A stretch of DNA of 39,874 nt from an uncultured Pelagibacteraceae bacterium (GTDB lineage: Bacteria > Pseudomonadota > Alphaproteobacteria > Pelagibacterales > Pelagibacteraceae). Shown here one piece after another: positions 33,012 through 39,874 of the stretch; position 1 is the first letter of the stretch; each line of letters begins with the position of its first letter. The DNA is taken from assembly GCA_902623305.1 (NCBI GenBank), contig CACNTB010000009.1, positions 1 through 39,874 on the forward strand, read 5' to 3'. A program made the translations under genes and the position numbers. Below the pieces are notes generated by a model. It saw only the letters and a program-made list of their open reading frames with translations. It was not told the origin of the DNA and ran no database searches.

Positions 33012-33127
33012 ATTTTATAAGTTTAAATTGAATTTTATATCAATAAATAAAATCTTTATAAGAGTAAAGATAATTTATAATTAGGTTCAATTTAAGATAA
33101 GTTATTGTATAAAATAAATAATTTATT
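33012..33127 (+). promoter_or_regulatory. Divergent spacer upstream of the PseA-HisH-HisF triplet
   Basis: A -10-like TATAAA at 33108-33113 precedes the ATG at 33128 by 14 bp, with only TTCAAT (33086-33091) as a possible -35. A perfect 10-bp inverted repeat (TTAAATTGAA at 33023-33032 and TTCAATTTAA at 33086-33095) brackets the spacer and could be an operator. In such AT-rich DNA a repeat of this size may also be chance. Nothing else was seen. Confidence 0.3.
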
Positions 33128-34291
33128 ATGAAAATTTGTAGTAACTGTGTAATGCCAGAAACTTCAGAGACATTACTATTCTCTGAAGAAAATAAATGTT
33201 CTGTATGTACACAAATCGAGAAAAAGAATGAAATAGATTGGAATAAACGATCAGATCTATTAGACAAACTTATAAATAATTATAAAGGTAAATATGATTA
33301 CGATTGCATAGTTCCTTTTTCTGGCGGCAAAGACTCAACTTTTACTCTCTGGTACTTGGTAAAAGAGAAAAAACTCAAACCATTAGTTATAAGATTTGAT
33401 CATAATTTTTATAGAAGTAACATTGAAAGAAATAATGAAAAAACTTTTAGCAAATTAGGTGTTGAGTACATCAATTTTAAACCAAATTTCGAATTAGTTA
33501 AAAAAACAATGCTTGAAAGTTTAATTAGAAGAGGTGATTTCTGTTGGCACTGTCATGTTGGCATTGCTGCATTGCCAATTAATTATGCCATACAAAAAAA
33601 AGTTCCTTTGATATTTTATGGTGAACCGTCAGCTGAATATGCTTCATTTTATAATTACAATGAATTTGAAGAATTAAACGTAGAAAAATTCAACAAAATT
33701 TCTAACCTTGGTATAAATGCTGAGGATATGTTTGAAATGTTAAAATCAAGATACCCAAATCAAAAATTTAATTTTAATGACTTTAAGACTTATTTGTTTC
33801 CAAGTCAGAGAGAGCTAAATATTAATAATATAAAAGCAGCATATCTTGGTAACTACATTCCGTGGGATGTGAAAAAGCAAGTTGAAATAATAAAAAAGGA
33901 ATTAGACTGGCAAGTAGACGAGGTTGAGGGAGTTCCTAAAGAATATAATTATGAAAAAATTGAATGCATGATGCAAGGAGTTCGTGATTATATAAAATTT
34001 CTAAAAAGAGGTTTCGGTAGAACGGCACATTTAGTTTCAATAGACATAAGAAATAAAAGACTATCTAGAAAAAAAGGAATTGAGCTTACTAAGTTATATG
34101 ATGGAAAAAAACCAAAATCTCTAGAATTATTTTTAAAACTAGTAAATATAAGTGAGGATGATTTTTATGACATCGTTTTTGATCATTTGGTAAGCCCTAG
34201 ACAAGAATGGGATAAAGAAAAAGAAAAACGTAATACATCTAATTTCACCCCAAAAGATTTTAATGAATGGATTGAAAAATTTAAAAGTTAA
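33128..34291 (+). CDS. pseA: N-acetyl sugar amidotransferase (PseA/WbpG family)
   Basis: A 387-residue amidotransferase of the PP-loop ATP pyrophosphatase superfamily. It starts with a Cys-pair zinc motif (Cys4/Cys7 and Cys24/Cys27), followed by the PP-loop VPFSGGKDSTFTLW (62-75), then FCWHCHVG with further Cys residues, and FYGEPSAEYA. This is the exact layout of PseA/WbpG/LegA-type enzymes, which adenylate an N-acetyl group and replace its oxygen with ammonia to give an acetamidino sugar. HisH- and HisF-like genes follow immediately (1-bp overlap, then 3 bp). This is the same set as in P. aeruginosa (wbpG-hisH2-hisF2) and beside C. jejuni pseA. With pseI, pseB and pseC nearby, an acetamidino pseudaminic acid is the likely product. 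Confidence 0.88.
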   Translation: MKICSNCVMPETSETLLFSEENKCSVCTQIEKKNEIDWNKRSDLLDKLINNYKGKYDYDCIVPFSGGKDSTFTLWYLVKEKKLKPLVIRFDHNFYRSNIERNNEKTFSKLGVEYINFKPNFELVKKTMLESLIRRGDFCWHCHVGIAALPINYAIQKKVPLIFYGEPSAEYASFYNYNEFEELNVEKFNKISNLGINAEDMFEMLKSRYPNQKFNFNDFKTYLFPSQRELNINNIKAAYLGNYIPWDVKKQVEIIKKELDWQVDEVEGVPKEYNYEKIECMMQGVRDYIKFLKRGFGRTAHLVSIDIRNKRLSRKKGIELTKLYDGKKPKSLELFLKLVNISEDDFYDIVFDHLVSPRQEWDKEKEKRNTSNFTPKDFNEWIEKFKS

Positions 34292-34899
34292 TGAATGTAG
34301 GAATTTTAAATTATGATGCTGGAAACATTTATTCAGTCTACAACTTAATCTATAATCTTGGATTTACACCTAAAATTATAAGCAACAAAAATGAATTTAA
34401 AAACATTGATAAACTAATTATACCTGGAGTTGGATCGGCTTTTAGATGCTTACAAAACCTAAAAAAGAATAAACTTTTTGATTTGTTATCTGATAATTTA
34501 AACTCTGAATTACCTATTCTTGGAATTTGCTTAGGTTTACAAATATTTTGTGAAAGGCTTTATGAAAATGGGGAGGCAAATGGATTAAATTTTCTTAAAG
34601 CAAATGTTCAAAAAATCAGCCAAAAAAATAAATTTAATATTGGATGGTCCAAGGTGGAATTTAAATCAGATGAATTAAACTCAATATTTCTTAATAATAA
34701 AGATTTTTATTTTTGTCACTCATTTTCTATTCAAGAATTAGATAAAAATGATCAAAAATTTCTTGAAGGTTATATTAAATTTGATCAAAGAGTTATTCCT
34801 TCGGTTATAAGAAAAAATAATTTCTTAGGAGTACAATTCCACCCTGAAAAAAGTCAGGTAAATGGAGTAAAATTTATGAAATATTTTTTAAATATTTAA
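34291..34899 (+). CDS. hisH2: HisH-like glutaminase subunit (amidotransferase partner)
   Basis: A 202-residue class I glutaminase. It has GILNYDAGNIYSVYNLI at the start, IIPGVGSAF, the nucleophile elbow ILGICLGLQIF (Cys80) and GVQFHPEKSQ (His184, Glu186), so the triad is intact. It resembles HisH of imidazole-glycerol-phosphate synthase. No other histidine-biosynthesis gene except the HisF-like partner is present, and both follow a PseA-type amidotransferase with overlap. It is therefore expected to release ammonia from glutamine for acetamidino formation rather than for histidine synthesis. The start ATG shares its A with the last base of the pseA TAA (TAATG). Confidence 0.87.
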   Translation: MNVGILNYDAGNIYSVYNLIYNLGFTPKIISNKNEFKNIDKLIIPGVGSAFRCLQNLKKNKLFDLLSDNLNSELPILGICLGLQIFCERLYENGEANGLNFLKANVQKISQKNKFNIGWSKVEFKSDELNSIFLNNKDFYFCHSFSIQELDKNDQKFLEGYIKFDQRVIPSVIRKNNFLGVQFHPEKSQVNGVKFMKYFLNI

Positions 34900-34902
34900 A
34901 AA

Positions 34903-35649
34903 ATGAGTTATATTCGAATAATACCATCACTATTATTATCTAAAAATAAACTAGTAAAAGGTACAAAGTTTAAAAATCATGAGGCAGCAGGAAATCCTGT
35001 ATCGACAATTAAAGCCTTTGAGAGCCAAAAAGCAGACGAAATAATTTTAATAGATATTGATAATTATAATCAAAGTAAGGGAAATTTTGTTCCAGATCTT
35101 AATACACTTAAAGAGATTTCAAAAGAAACAAGCACTCCTTTGACTTTTGGGGGTGGAATACAAAATCTAAATATTGCAAAACAAATTATTGAAAATGGTG
35201 CAGAAAAAATTTTTCTTAACAGGTCTGTTTTATTCAATAAATTAAATATAAAAGAATTTGTTGAGACTTTTGGAGGTCAAGCAATTGTAATTGGTTTAAA
35301 TATTGTAAACATTAAAGGAAAACTAAAAATTTATGAAAAAAATGATGAAGATCTTTATAGATATATAGAAAAAATGCAAAAATTAGGTGTGGGTGAATTT
35401 AAAATAACTTTTGTTGAAAATGAGGGCACGAAAAAAGGAATGGACATAAAAATATGTAGAGAACTTCAAAAAATTATTTCTATTTCTTGCATATTTGAAG
35501 GCGGAATTGGAAATCTAGAGCATATAAAATATCTGGCAATGAATAAAATTAGCTCAATTGCAATGGGAAGAATTTTAATCTTTAATGATTATAATATATT
35601 TAAAATTAAAACATTTCTCAAAAATGAAAATTTTAATGTAAGAATTTAA
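34903..35649 (+). CDS. hisF2: HisF-like paralogue lacking the canonical catalytic aspartates
   Basis: A 248-residue TIM barrel clearly related to HisF (RIIPSLLLSKNKLVKGTKFKN, EIILIDID, TFGGGIQNLN, EGGIGNLEH). In HisF the cyclase reaction needs two Asp residues (Asp11 and Asp130 in the Thermotoga enzyme). Here the first position is Leu11 (PSLLLS) and the second is Asn133 (IGLNIVN). The barrel entrance and GGG/GGIG phosphate loops are kept. This fits a paralogue that channels ammonia from the HisH-like glutaminase to PseA instead of cyclising the histidine intermediate. It is the third gene of the unit, 3 bp after hisH2. Its stop overlaps that of the convergent pseC gene by 4 bp (TTAA). Confidence 0.87.
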   Translation: MSYIRIIPSLLLSKNKLVKGTKFKNHEAAGNPVSTIKAFESQKADEIILIDIDNYNQSKGNFVPDLNTLKEISKETSTPLTFGGGIQNLNIAKQIIENGAEKIFLNRSVLFNKLNIKEFVETFGGQAIVIGLNIVNIKGKLKIYEKNDEDLYRYIEKMQKLGVGEFKITFVENEGTKKGMDIKICRELQKIISISCIFEGGIGNLEHIKYLAMNKISSIAMGRILIFNDYNIFKIKTFLKNENFNVRI

Positions 35650-36791
35650 ATATTTAAGTATTTTTTAATTTTACTATCAATATAATCTATATCTTTAAAA
35701 TTCATTTTAGTGTGTAAAGGTAAAGTTAATTGAGACTCATAAAATATTTTTGAATTTTTAGAAAAAGTTTTTATTGCATTTTTTTTTAAAACTTTGTGAA
35801 AAGACAAGGGTTTATAATGAATTTGTGTCTGAATTTTATGTTTACTTAAGTAATTCATAAAATTTTTTTTGTTTTTTTTTAAATTACTTTTTAATAAAAT
35901 CACAAATAAATGCCAAAATACTTTTTTTGATTTAAAATTGTAGACAGAAAAAAATTTATCATACTTTTTTAGTCTTAAAATATAATAATCTACTAACTTT
36001 TGTCTTTTAGTTTTAAATTGCCCAATTTTTTTAAGTTGCTGTAATCCAATTTCAGCATTTATTTCTCCCATTCTGAAATTTAGACTTGGACTCTGTAAAT
36101 AATATGGATCTTCTATGGAGGTTCTTATTAAAGAATGATTTCTAATGGAAATTAATTTTTTATATACATTATGATTATTTGTTGTGATTGCACCACCTTC
36201 AACAGTCGTGATATTTTTAACTGGGTGAAAAGAAAATGTTGTACATCTTGAATCATTACATGAGCCAACGGGATTATTTTTAGTATCTAAACTTCCAAAA
36301 CTATGACAACCATCTTCGACAATACTTATCTTTTCTTTATTTGCTATTTCTTTTATTTCTTTTAGATTAATTACATTTCCTGCATAATGTATGGGAAAAA
36401 ATAAATTCGGTTTAATTTTTTTTAATTTACAAAAATCTATAACTTCAAGAAACGAATATTTGTCTATCATTCCTGTATTTTTATTTACATCACAAATTAT
36501 GTATTTTCCTTTTATCAAATTAATTATACTTGCTATTGCAACAAAATTTATATTAGGAATGATTGCGACAACATTCCTTATATTCAAAGAAAGTATCGAC
36601 ATTAATATAGCTGAAGTGCCATTATTACAGCTTATAGAATATTTAGAGTTTGTAATTTTTGATATTCGGTTTTCAAATAAACTACATCTTTTATAATTAG
36701 TAATAAATTTCTGTTTAAGTGAACTTGATAAAAATTTAAAGTTTAAATCCTGAATATTATGTAGTCCGTAAGATTTTAAGTTTTTAGACAA
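35646..36791 (-). CDS. pseC: DegT/DnrJ/EryC1 aminotransferase, PseC-like
   Basis: A 381-residue PLP-dependent sugar aminotransferase. SCNNGTSAILMSILSL (54-69), VEDGCHSFGS (148-157), then TFSFHPVKNITTVEGGA with PLP-binding Lys182, and RNHSLIR followed by LNFRMGEINAEIGLQQL are the family blocks. FSFHPVKNITTVEGG is the form seen in PseC, which aminates the 4-keto group of UDP-4-keto-6-deoxy-N-acetyl-altrosamine using glutamate. It lies 5 bp downstream of pseB, its expected partner. The substrate assignment rests on that pairing and the presence of pseI. Confidence 0.9.
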   Translation of the reverse strand: MSKNLKSYGLHNIQDLNFKFLSSSLKQKFITNYKRCSLFENRISKITNSKYSISCNNGTSAILMSILSLNIRNVVAIIPNINFVAIASIINLIKGKYIICDVNKNTGMIDKYSFLEVIDFCKLKKIKPNLFFPIHYAGNVINLKEIKEIANKEKISIVEDGCHSFGSLDTKNNPVGSCNDSRCTTFSFHPVKNITTVEGGAITTNNHNVYKKLISIRNHSLIRTSIEDPYYLQSPSLNFRMGEINAEIGLQQLKKIGQFKTKRQKLVDYYILRLKKYDKFFSVYNFKSKKVFWHLFVILLKSNLKKNKKNFMNYLSKHKIQTQIHYKPLSFHKVLKKNAIKTFSKNSKIFYESQLTLPLHTKMNFKDIDYIDSKIKKYLNI

Positions 36792-36796
36792 TTTAA

Positions 36797-37801
36797 TTAA
36801 AGCAATTTTTCTTTTAATAAAATTTTTTTTAACTCATTATAATTTAAATTATTACCATTATCACTACTATAAGAATCTTTAAGTTTGGTTTTTATAAATT
36901 GTGAATAATTTTTTTTTAAATTAAAACTTGTGGTGTTTGCTGGATCTAAAACTACATACATATATTTATTTTCAATTGTGTGATATATATCGCTTTTTGA
37001 AATTAATTCTTCATGTAATTTTTCTCCAGGCCTTATACCTATCTCTCTAATTTTACAATTTCTTTTAATTGCTTTTGCTAATTCAGTTACTTTAAATGTT
37101 CTTAATTTTGGTACAAATATTTCACCACCCTTGTTAATTTCCAAAGATTTAACCACAAACAATACTCCTTCATTAAGTGTAATATTAAATCTTGTCATGT
37201 TTTTATCAGTAATAGGAAATGGATCATTTTTAGTTTTACATTTTTTAAATATATCTAAAACAGATCCTCGGCTTCCTAAAACATTTCCATATCTAACTAC
37301 GCTAAATTTAGATATTCTTTTTCCTTTTATATTATTTGCAGATATAAAAATTTTATCTGAACATAACTTAGATGCACCATAAAGATTTATTGGTGATGAT
37401 GCCTTGTCTGTGGACAATGCAATAATATTAGAGACATTTTTATCTAAACAAACTTCAATTAAGTTTTGGGCACCAATAACATTAGTTTTTATTACCTCCA
37501 TTGGATTATATTCTCCAAGATTTACATGCTTTAAAGCTGCAGCATGTATTACAATATCTGTATCCTCTACTGCACGACTTAATCTCTCTTTATCTCTTAT
37601 GTCTCCAATAAAATATCTTAGGAAAGGATATTTTTTTTCAGAGAATTTTTTTTGCATTTCAGATTGTTTGAATTCATCTCTACTAAAAATAATTAATTTT
37701 TTTACTTTTATTTTATTTTTTATTATTAAACTAATAAGTTCTTGCCCAAAACTTCCTGTGCCACCAGTTATAAAAATTTGTTTATTTTTAAAAATATCCA
37801 T
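36797..37801 (-). CDS. pseB: UDP-N-acetylglucosamine 4,6-dehydratase (inverting), PseB/FlaA1-like
   Basis: A 334-residue extended SDR. IFITGGTGSFGQ (9-20) binds NADP, FSRDEFKQSEMQ follows strand 2, and the catalytic residues sit in STDKASSPINLYGASK with Thr131, Asp132, Lys133, Tyr141 and Lys145. These numbers coincide with the published numbering of the Helicobacter/Campylobacter enzyme (Asp132, Lys133, Tyr141) as I recall it. RYGNVLGSRGSVL and PITDKNMTRFNITL are further family blocks. It converts UDP-GlcNAc to UDP-2-acetamido-2,6-dideoxy-arabino-hexos-4-ulose, the first step to pseudaminic acid. It lies in the order AKR-pseB-pseC on the minus strand, 20 bp after the aldo/keto reductase. Confidence 0.93.
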   Translation of the reverse strand: MDIFKNKQIFITGGTGSFGQELISLIIKNKIKVKKLIIFSRDEFKQSEMQKKFSEKKYPFLRYFIGDIRDKERLSRAVEDTDIVIHAAALKHVNLGEYNPMEVIKTNVIGAQNLIEVCLDKNVSNIIALSTDKASSPINLYGASKLCSDKIFISANNIKGKRISKFSVVRYGNVLGSRGSVLDIFKKCKTKNDPFPITDKNMTRFNITLNEGVLFVVKSLEINKGGEIFVPKLRTFKVTELAKAIKRNCKIREIGIRPGEKLHEELISKSDIYHTIENKYMYVVLDPANTTSFNLKKNYSQFIKTKLKDSYSSDNGNNLNYNELKKILLKEKLL

Positions 37802-37821
37802 AATTAAAATTTATTATTATC

Positions 37822-38712
37822 TTATTTTTTCCAGTATAAGGGGTTTATTAATTGTAAATCATTAGATTTTAAATTATTAAAGTTTATATTACAATTTTTA
37901 TTTTTGTTGAAATACATTAATATTTCTTTCAATTGGTCAAAATTGTCAACTCCTATAATGATGTTACTATAAAAATTATAATTTTTTATAAACATTATAC
38001 AAGCCTCTAAAGCATTTATTTTATTTGTATTCAAGATTTCATCTAAATTTTTGAATTTAATTCTAAAACTTTTTTTAATTAAATTTTTTTTATTATACTC
38101 AACTAAAAGTCCTTGTAAAAAAATTGATCTTATCTGAATTTTTATTTTTTTTCTTTTTAAAATTTTCAAAATTTTTGGATTTAATATTCTTTGATCAAAT
38201 AAATTAAATGGAACTTGAATTGTATCAAATTGATATTTTTTTATGATTTTTAAAATATTTTCAAAACTATAAATAGAGAAACCAATATTTTTAACGATTT
38301 TTCTTCTCTTAAGCTTTGATAAAGTTTCAAAAATTACTTTTCCCTTTTTTAATAATAAGTCGTTTTCATCATGAATTAAAATCGTATCAATTTCATTTTG
38401 AAGATCATTTCTTGAACTTTTAATAAAGTTTAAAATAATTTTATTAACATTCTTTATTTTAACATTTTTTAAAGTAGGTATTTTACTCGTAATTGTAAAT
38501 TTATTTTTACTTCTTTTTAAAATTTTACCGATTTTTTTTTGGCTATCACCGTAATTTATGGCTGTATCTAATTTAGTTATCTTTTTCTTTTTGCAATATG
38601 AAATTATTTTTTTGAAATCAATTTTTGTTATTTTTTTTCTTTTCCTTAATGAACCATAATTTAAGCCGAATTGAGCAGTACCAATAGAAATTTTTTTAAT
38701 TTTTGAATTCAT
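37822..38712 (-). CDS. Aldo/keto reductase
   Basis: A 296-residue TIM-barrel NADPH-dependent reductase. The catalytic tetrad is intact: Asp49 and Tyr54 in LDTAINYG, Lys77 in TSKIPT and His114 in LIHDEN. SIGTAQFGLNYG near the start is the cofactor-side loop of polysaccharide-locus AKRs, and IGFSIYSFENIL and IQVPFNLFDQRI are further blocks. It would reduce a keto or aldehyde group on a sugar or nucleotide sugar. As the first gene of the pseB-pseC unit it may act in nonulosonic-acid modification, but no such step is required for standard pseudaminic acid. Position and substrate are therefore open. Confidence 0.87.
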   Translation of the reverse strand: MNSKIKKISIGTAQFGLNYGSLRKRKKITKIDFKKIISYCKKKKITKLDTAINYGDSQKKIGKILKRSKNKFTITSKIPTLKNVKIKNVNKIILNFIKSSRNDLQNEIDTILIHDENDLLLKKGKVIFETLSKLKRRKIVKNIGFSIYSFENILKIIKKYQFDTIQVPFNLFDQRILNPKILKILKRKKIKIQIRSIFLQGLLVEYNKKNLIKKSFRIKFKNLDEILNTNKINALEACIMFIKNYNFYSNIIIGVDNFDQLKEILMYFNKNKNCNINFNNLKSNDLQLINPLYWKK

Positions 38713-38727
38713 ACAAATTTAAATTAC

Positions 38728-38756
38728 TTGATTTTAAAATTTCATATATATATATA
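38728..38756 (+). promoter_or_regulatory. Candidate promoter for the luciferase-like gene, with an AT dinucleotide run
   Basis: TTGATT (38728-38733) and TATATA (38751-38756) lie 17 bp apart in the 89-bp divergent spacer. The -10 overlaps an alternating AT run (38744-38756), so the exact hexamer is ambiguous. Confidence 0.35.
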
Positions 38757-38801
38757 ACATCGAATATTAATATTATTTTATATTCATAATTTCAGTAAAA
38801 C

Positions 38802-39839
38802 ATGAAAAAAGGTCTTTTCTCAATTCCCGTCCATAATAAAGATAGTTCAATTTATGACGTAACAAATGAAGTCATAAACCAGGTGGTTAATGCCGATAAA
38901 TGGGGTTTAAATGAGGCTTTCTTTGGAGAGCATATAACAGACAAGCATGAAAAAATTACTTCAAGTCTTTTGATGGTATCAGCTTTATCAAAGCTTACGC
39001 AAAACATTCGATTAGGAACTTTAACAACTAATCTAAATTTTTATAAACCAGCTATTGTAGCAAGTTTAATTTCAATGGCTGATAACTTAACTGAAGGTAG
39101 GCTAATGTTAGGAATAGGAAGCGGAGCAAATATGTCTGACATTGAAGCTATTGGATTTGAGGATAAAAATAATCATGCACTTACATTAGAGATAGAAGGT
39201 ATTTTACAAAATTTGTTAACTAATGACAATCTGATAGATATTCAAACAGAAAATTTTAAAGTTTCTACAAAAAAATTTGGAAATGAAGAGTTGGGCCTAG
39301 GTTATTTCAATCATCTTTATAGAAATAGAACCAATCTAGATATTTTAATGCCTGCGCTTAATGAAAATTCATACAACGTAAAATTATGTGCAAAAAATAA
39401 ATGGTCAATTGTAATATCAAATTTTTGCTCTGAGAAAATTATAGAAAATCATATTGAAAATTACATAAAACATTCGCCACTTAGCCAAGATGATGCCTTC
39501 AAAAAAATTAAATTAAGTAAAATTATTTTTGCTAATAAACTTAAAGATAAAGGTGAGGAGTTAGTTTATTCAGATAAATCACCTTTCATGCAAGTAACTG
39601 ATATAATATTTAAAAAATTAAAAAAATATAATAAACATCAATGTTTTGGTAAAAATATTTCTTCTTCTTACGAGGCTGGGAAACAAATAATTTTGTATGG
39701 ACACCCTGAAGAAATTACAAATAAAATTAAATCTAAATATGAAAAATTATCTTCAATAATATACATTACAGTTCCTTTAACTAAAAACAAAGATTTTGAT
39801 AATTCGTTAGAAATATTTTCGAAAGATGTCTCACTATAA
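38802..39839 (+). CDS. Luciferase-like (LLM-class) flavin-dependent monooxygenase
   Basis: A 345-residue protein with the bacterial-luciferase TIM-barrel layout: GLFSIPVHNK at the start, WGLNEAFFGEHI, LSKLTQNIRLGTLTTNLNFYKPAIVASLISMADNLTEGRLMLGIGSGA, and the C-terminal IILYGHPEEITNKI. These elements are those of FMN/F420-dependent monooxygenases. The natural substrate is not apparent, and nothing ties it to the glycan. Its protein is less Lys/Asn-rich than the island genes, so it may mark the chromosomal flank. The remaining 35 bp to the window end hold no feature I can support. Confidence 0.87.
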   Translation: MKKGLFSIPVHNKDSSIYDVTNEVINQVVNADKWGLNEAFFGEHITDKHEKITSSLLMVSALSKLTQNIRLGTLTTNLNFYKPAIVASLISMADNLTEGRLMLGIGSGANMSDIEAIGFEDKNNHALTLEIEGILQNLLTNDNLIDIQTENFKVSTKKFGNEELGLGYFNHLYRNRTNLDILMPALNENSYNVKLCAKNKWSIVISNFCSEKIIENHIENYIKHSPLSQDDAFKKIKLSKIIFANKLKDKGEELVYSDKSPFMQVTDIIFKKLKKYNKHQCFGKNISSSYEAGKQIILYGHPEEITNKIKSKYEKLSSIIYITVPLTKNKDFDNSLEIFSKDVSL

Positions 39840-39874
39840 AAATATTTTTATAAATTCAGAAATTTCTAAAATTG

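Noticed and set aside
34291..35649. Histidine biosynthesis operon (hisH-hisF)
   Set aside because: No other his genes are present. The pair is coupled to a PseA-type amidotransferase, and the HisF-like protein lacks both catalytic aspartates.
37404..37865. Plus-strand frame of 153 codons opposite pseB
   Set aside because: It is the mirror of a clearly coding dehydratase with all catalytic residues. The hydrophobic composition comes from antisense reading of Lys/Asn/Asp-rich codons.
38744..38756. Alternating AT run as a microsatellite or origin-like element
   Set aside because: It is only about 6.5 units in very AT-rich DNA and is adequately explained as a -10 region. There are no DnaA-box-like repeats.
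1..39874. CRISPR array, tRNA, rRNA, insertion sequence or prophage signal
   Set aside because: I saw no regularly spaced repeats, no cloverleaf or rRNA-like sequence in the short gaps, no transposase or integrase motifs and no flanking terminal inverted repeats.

Overview
This window is a dense, extremely AT-rich (by eye about one fifth G+C) surface-glycan biosynthesis island. It holds about 33 protein genes, almost no intergenic DNA, no tRNA or rRNA, no insertion sequence and no CRISPR array. Stops are TAA/TAG/TGA with Trp written TGG, so the standard code applies. Extreme AT bias, Lys/Asn/Ile-rich proteins, 1-4 bp gene overlaps and weak or absent Shine-Dalgarno signals suggest a streamlined marine alphaproteobacterium of the SAR11/Pelagibacterales type, whose genomes carry a hypervariable surface-polysaccharide region. 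No phylogenetic marker is present, so this assignment is an inference.

Layout. Positions 1-6561 hold a truncated WecA-like initiating sugar-phosphate transferase, five glycosyltransferases (two GT2, three GT4/GT-B) and a methyltransferase on alternating strands. Positions 6563-15397 form one minus-strand operon: sulfotransferase-like protein, PglK/MsbA-type ABC flippase, FAD oxidoreductase, SDR reductase, sugar isomerase-like TIM barrel, NodZ-like fucosyltransferase, PQQ-type quinoprotein and FkbM methyltransferase. A sigma70-like promoter (TTGACT-17-TATACA) lies just upstream of it.

Positions 15688-21373 are the most striking part. An APS-kinase-like protein, a LicC-like nucleotidyltransferase, a class I glutamine amidotransferase and a PEP-synthase-like dikinase match in kind and length the four Campylobacter jejuni enzymes Cj1415-Cj1418. 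Those enzymes make the CDP-phosphoramidate donor of capsular O-methyl phosphoramidate. A SAM methyltransferase and a histidine phosphatase accompany them, and the sulfotransferase-like gene lies next door. I infer a phosphoramidate-decorated surface polysaccharide.

Positions 21377-27727 carry two methyltransferases, a GT2, a 2OG-Fe(II) oxygenase, a fused cytidylyltransferase-aminotransferase and a pseudaminic acid synthase (PseI/NeuB). Positions 27839-38712 carry a GNAT protein, a DUF4910-type zinc peptidase-like protein, a GT-B protein, a sugar formyltransferase, a methyltransferase, the PseA-HisH-HisF acetamidino-forming triplet, PseC, PseB and an aldo/keto reductase. Together these point to a modified pseudaminic (nonulosonic) acid, probably acetamidino-substituted and perhaps formylated. 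No PseG hydrolase was recognised. A luciferase-like monooxygenase at the right end may mark the edge of the glycan island.

Taken together, the genes would build nucleotide-activated sugars, assemble a lipid-linked oligosaccharide, flip it and decorate it with methyl, formyl, amidino and probably phosphoramidate (or sulfate) groups.
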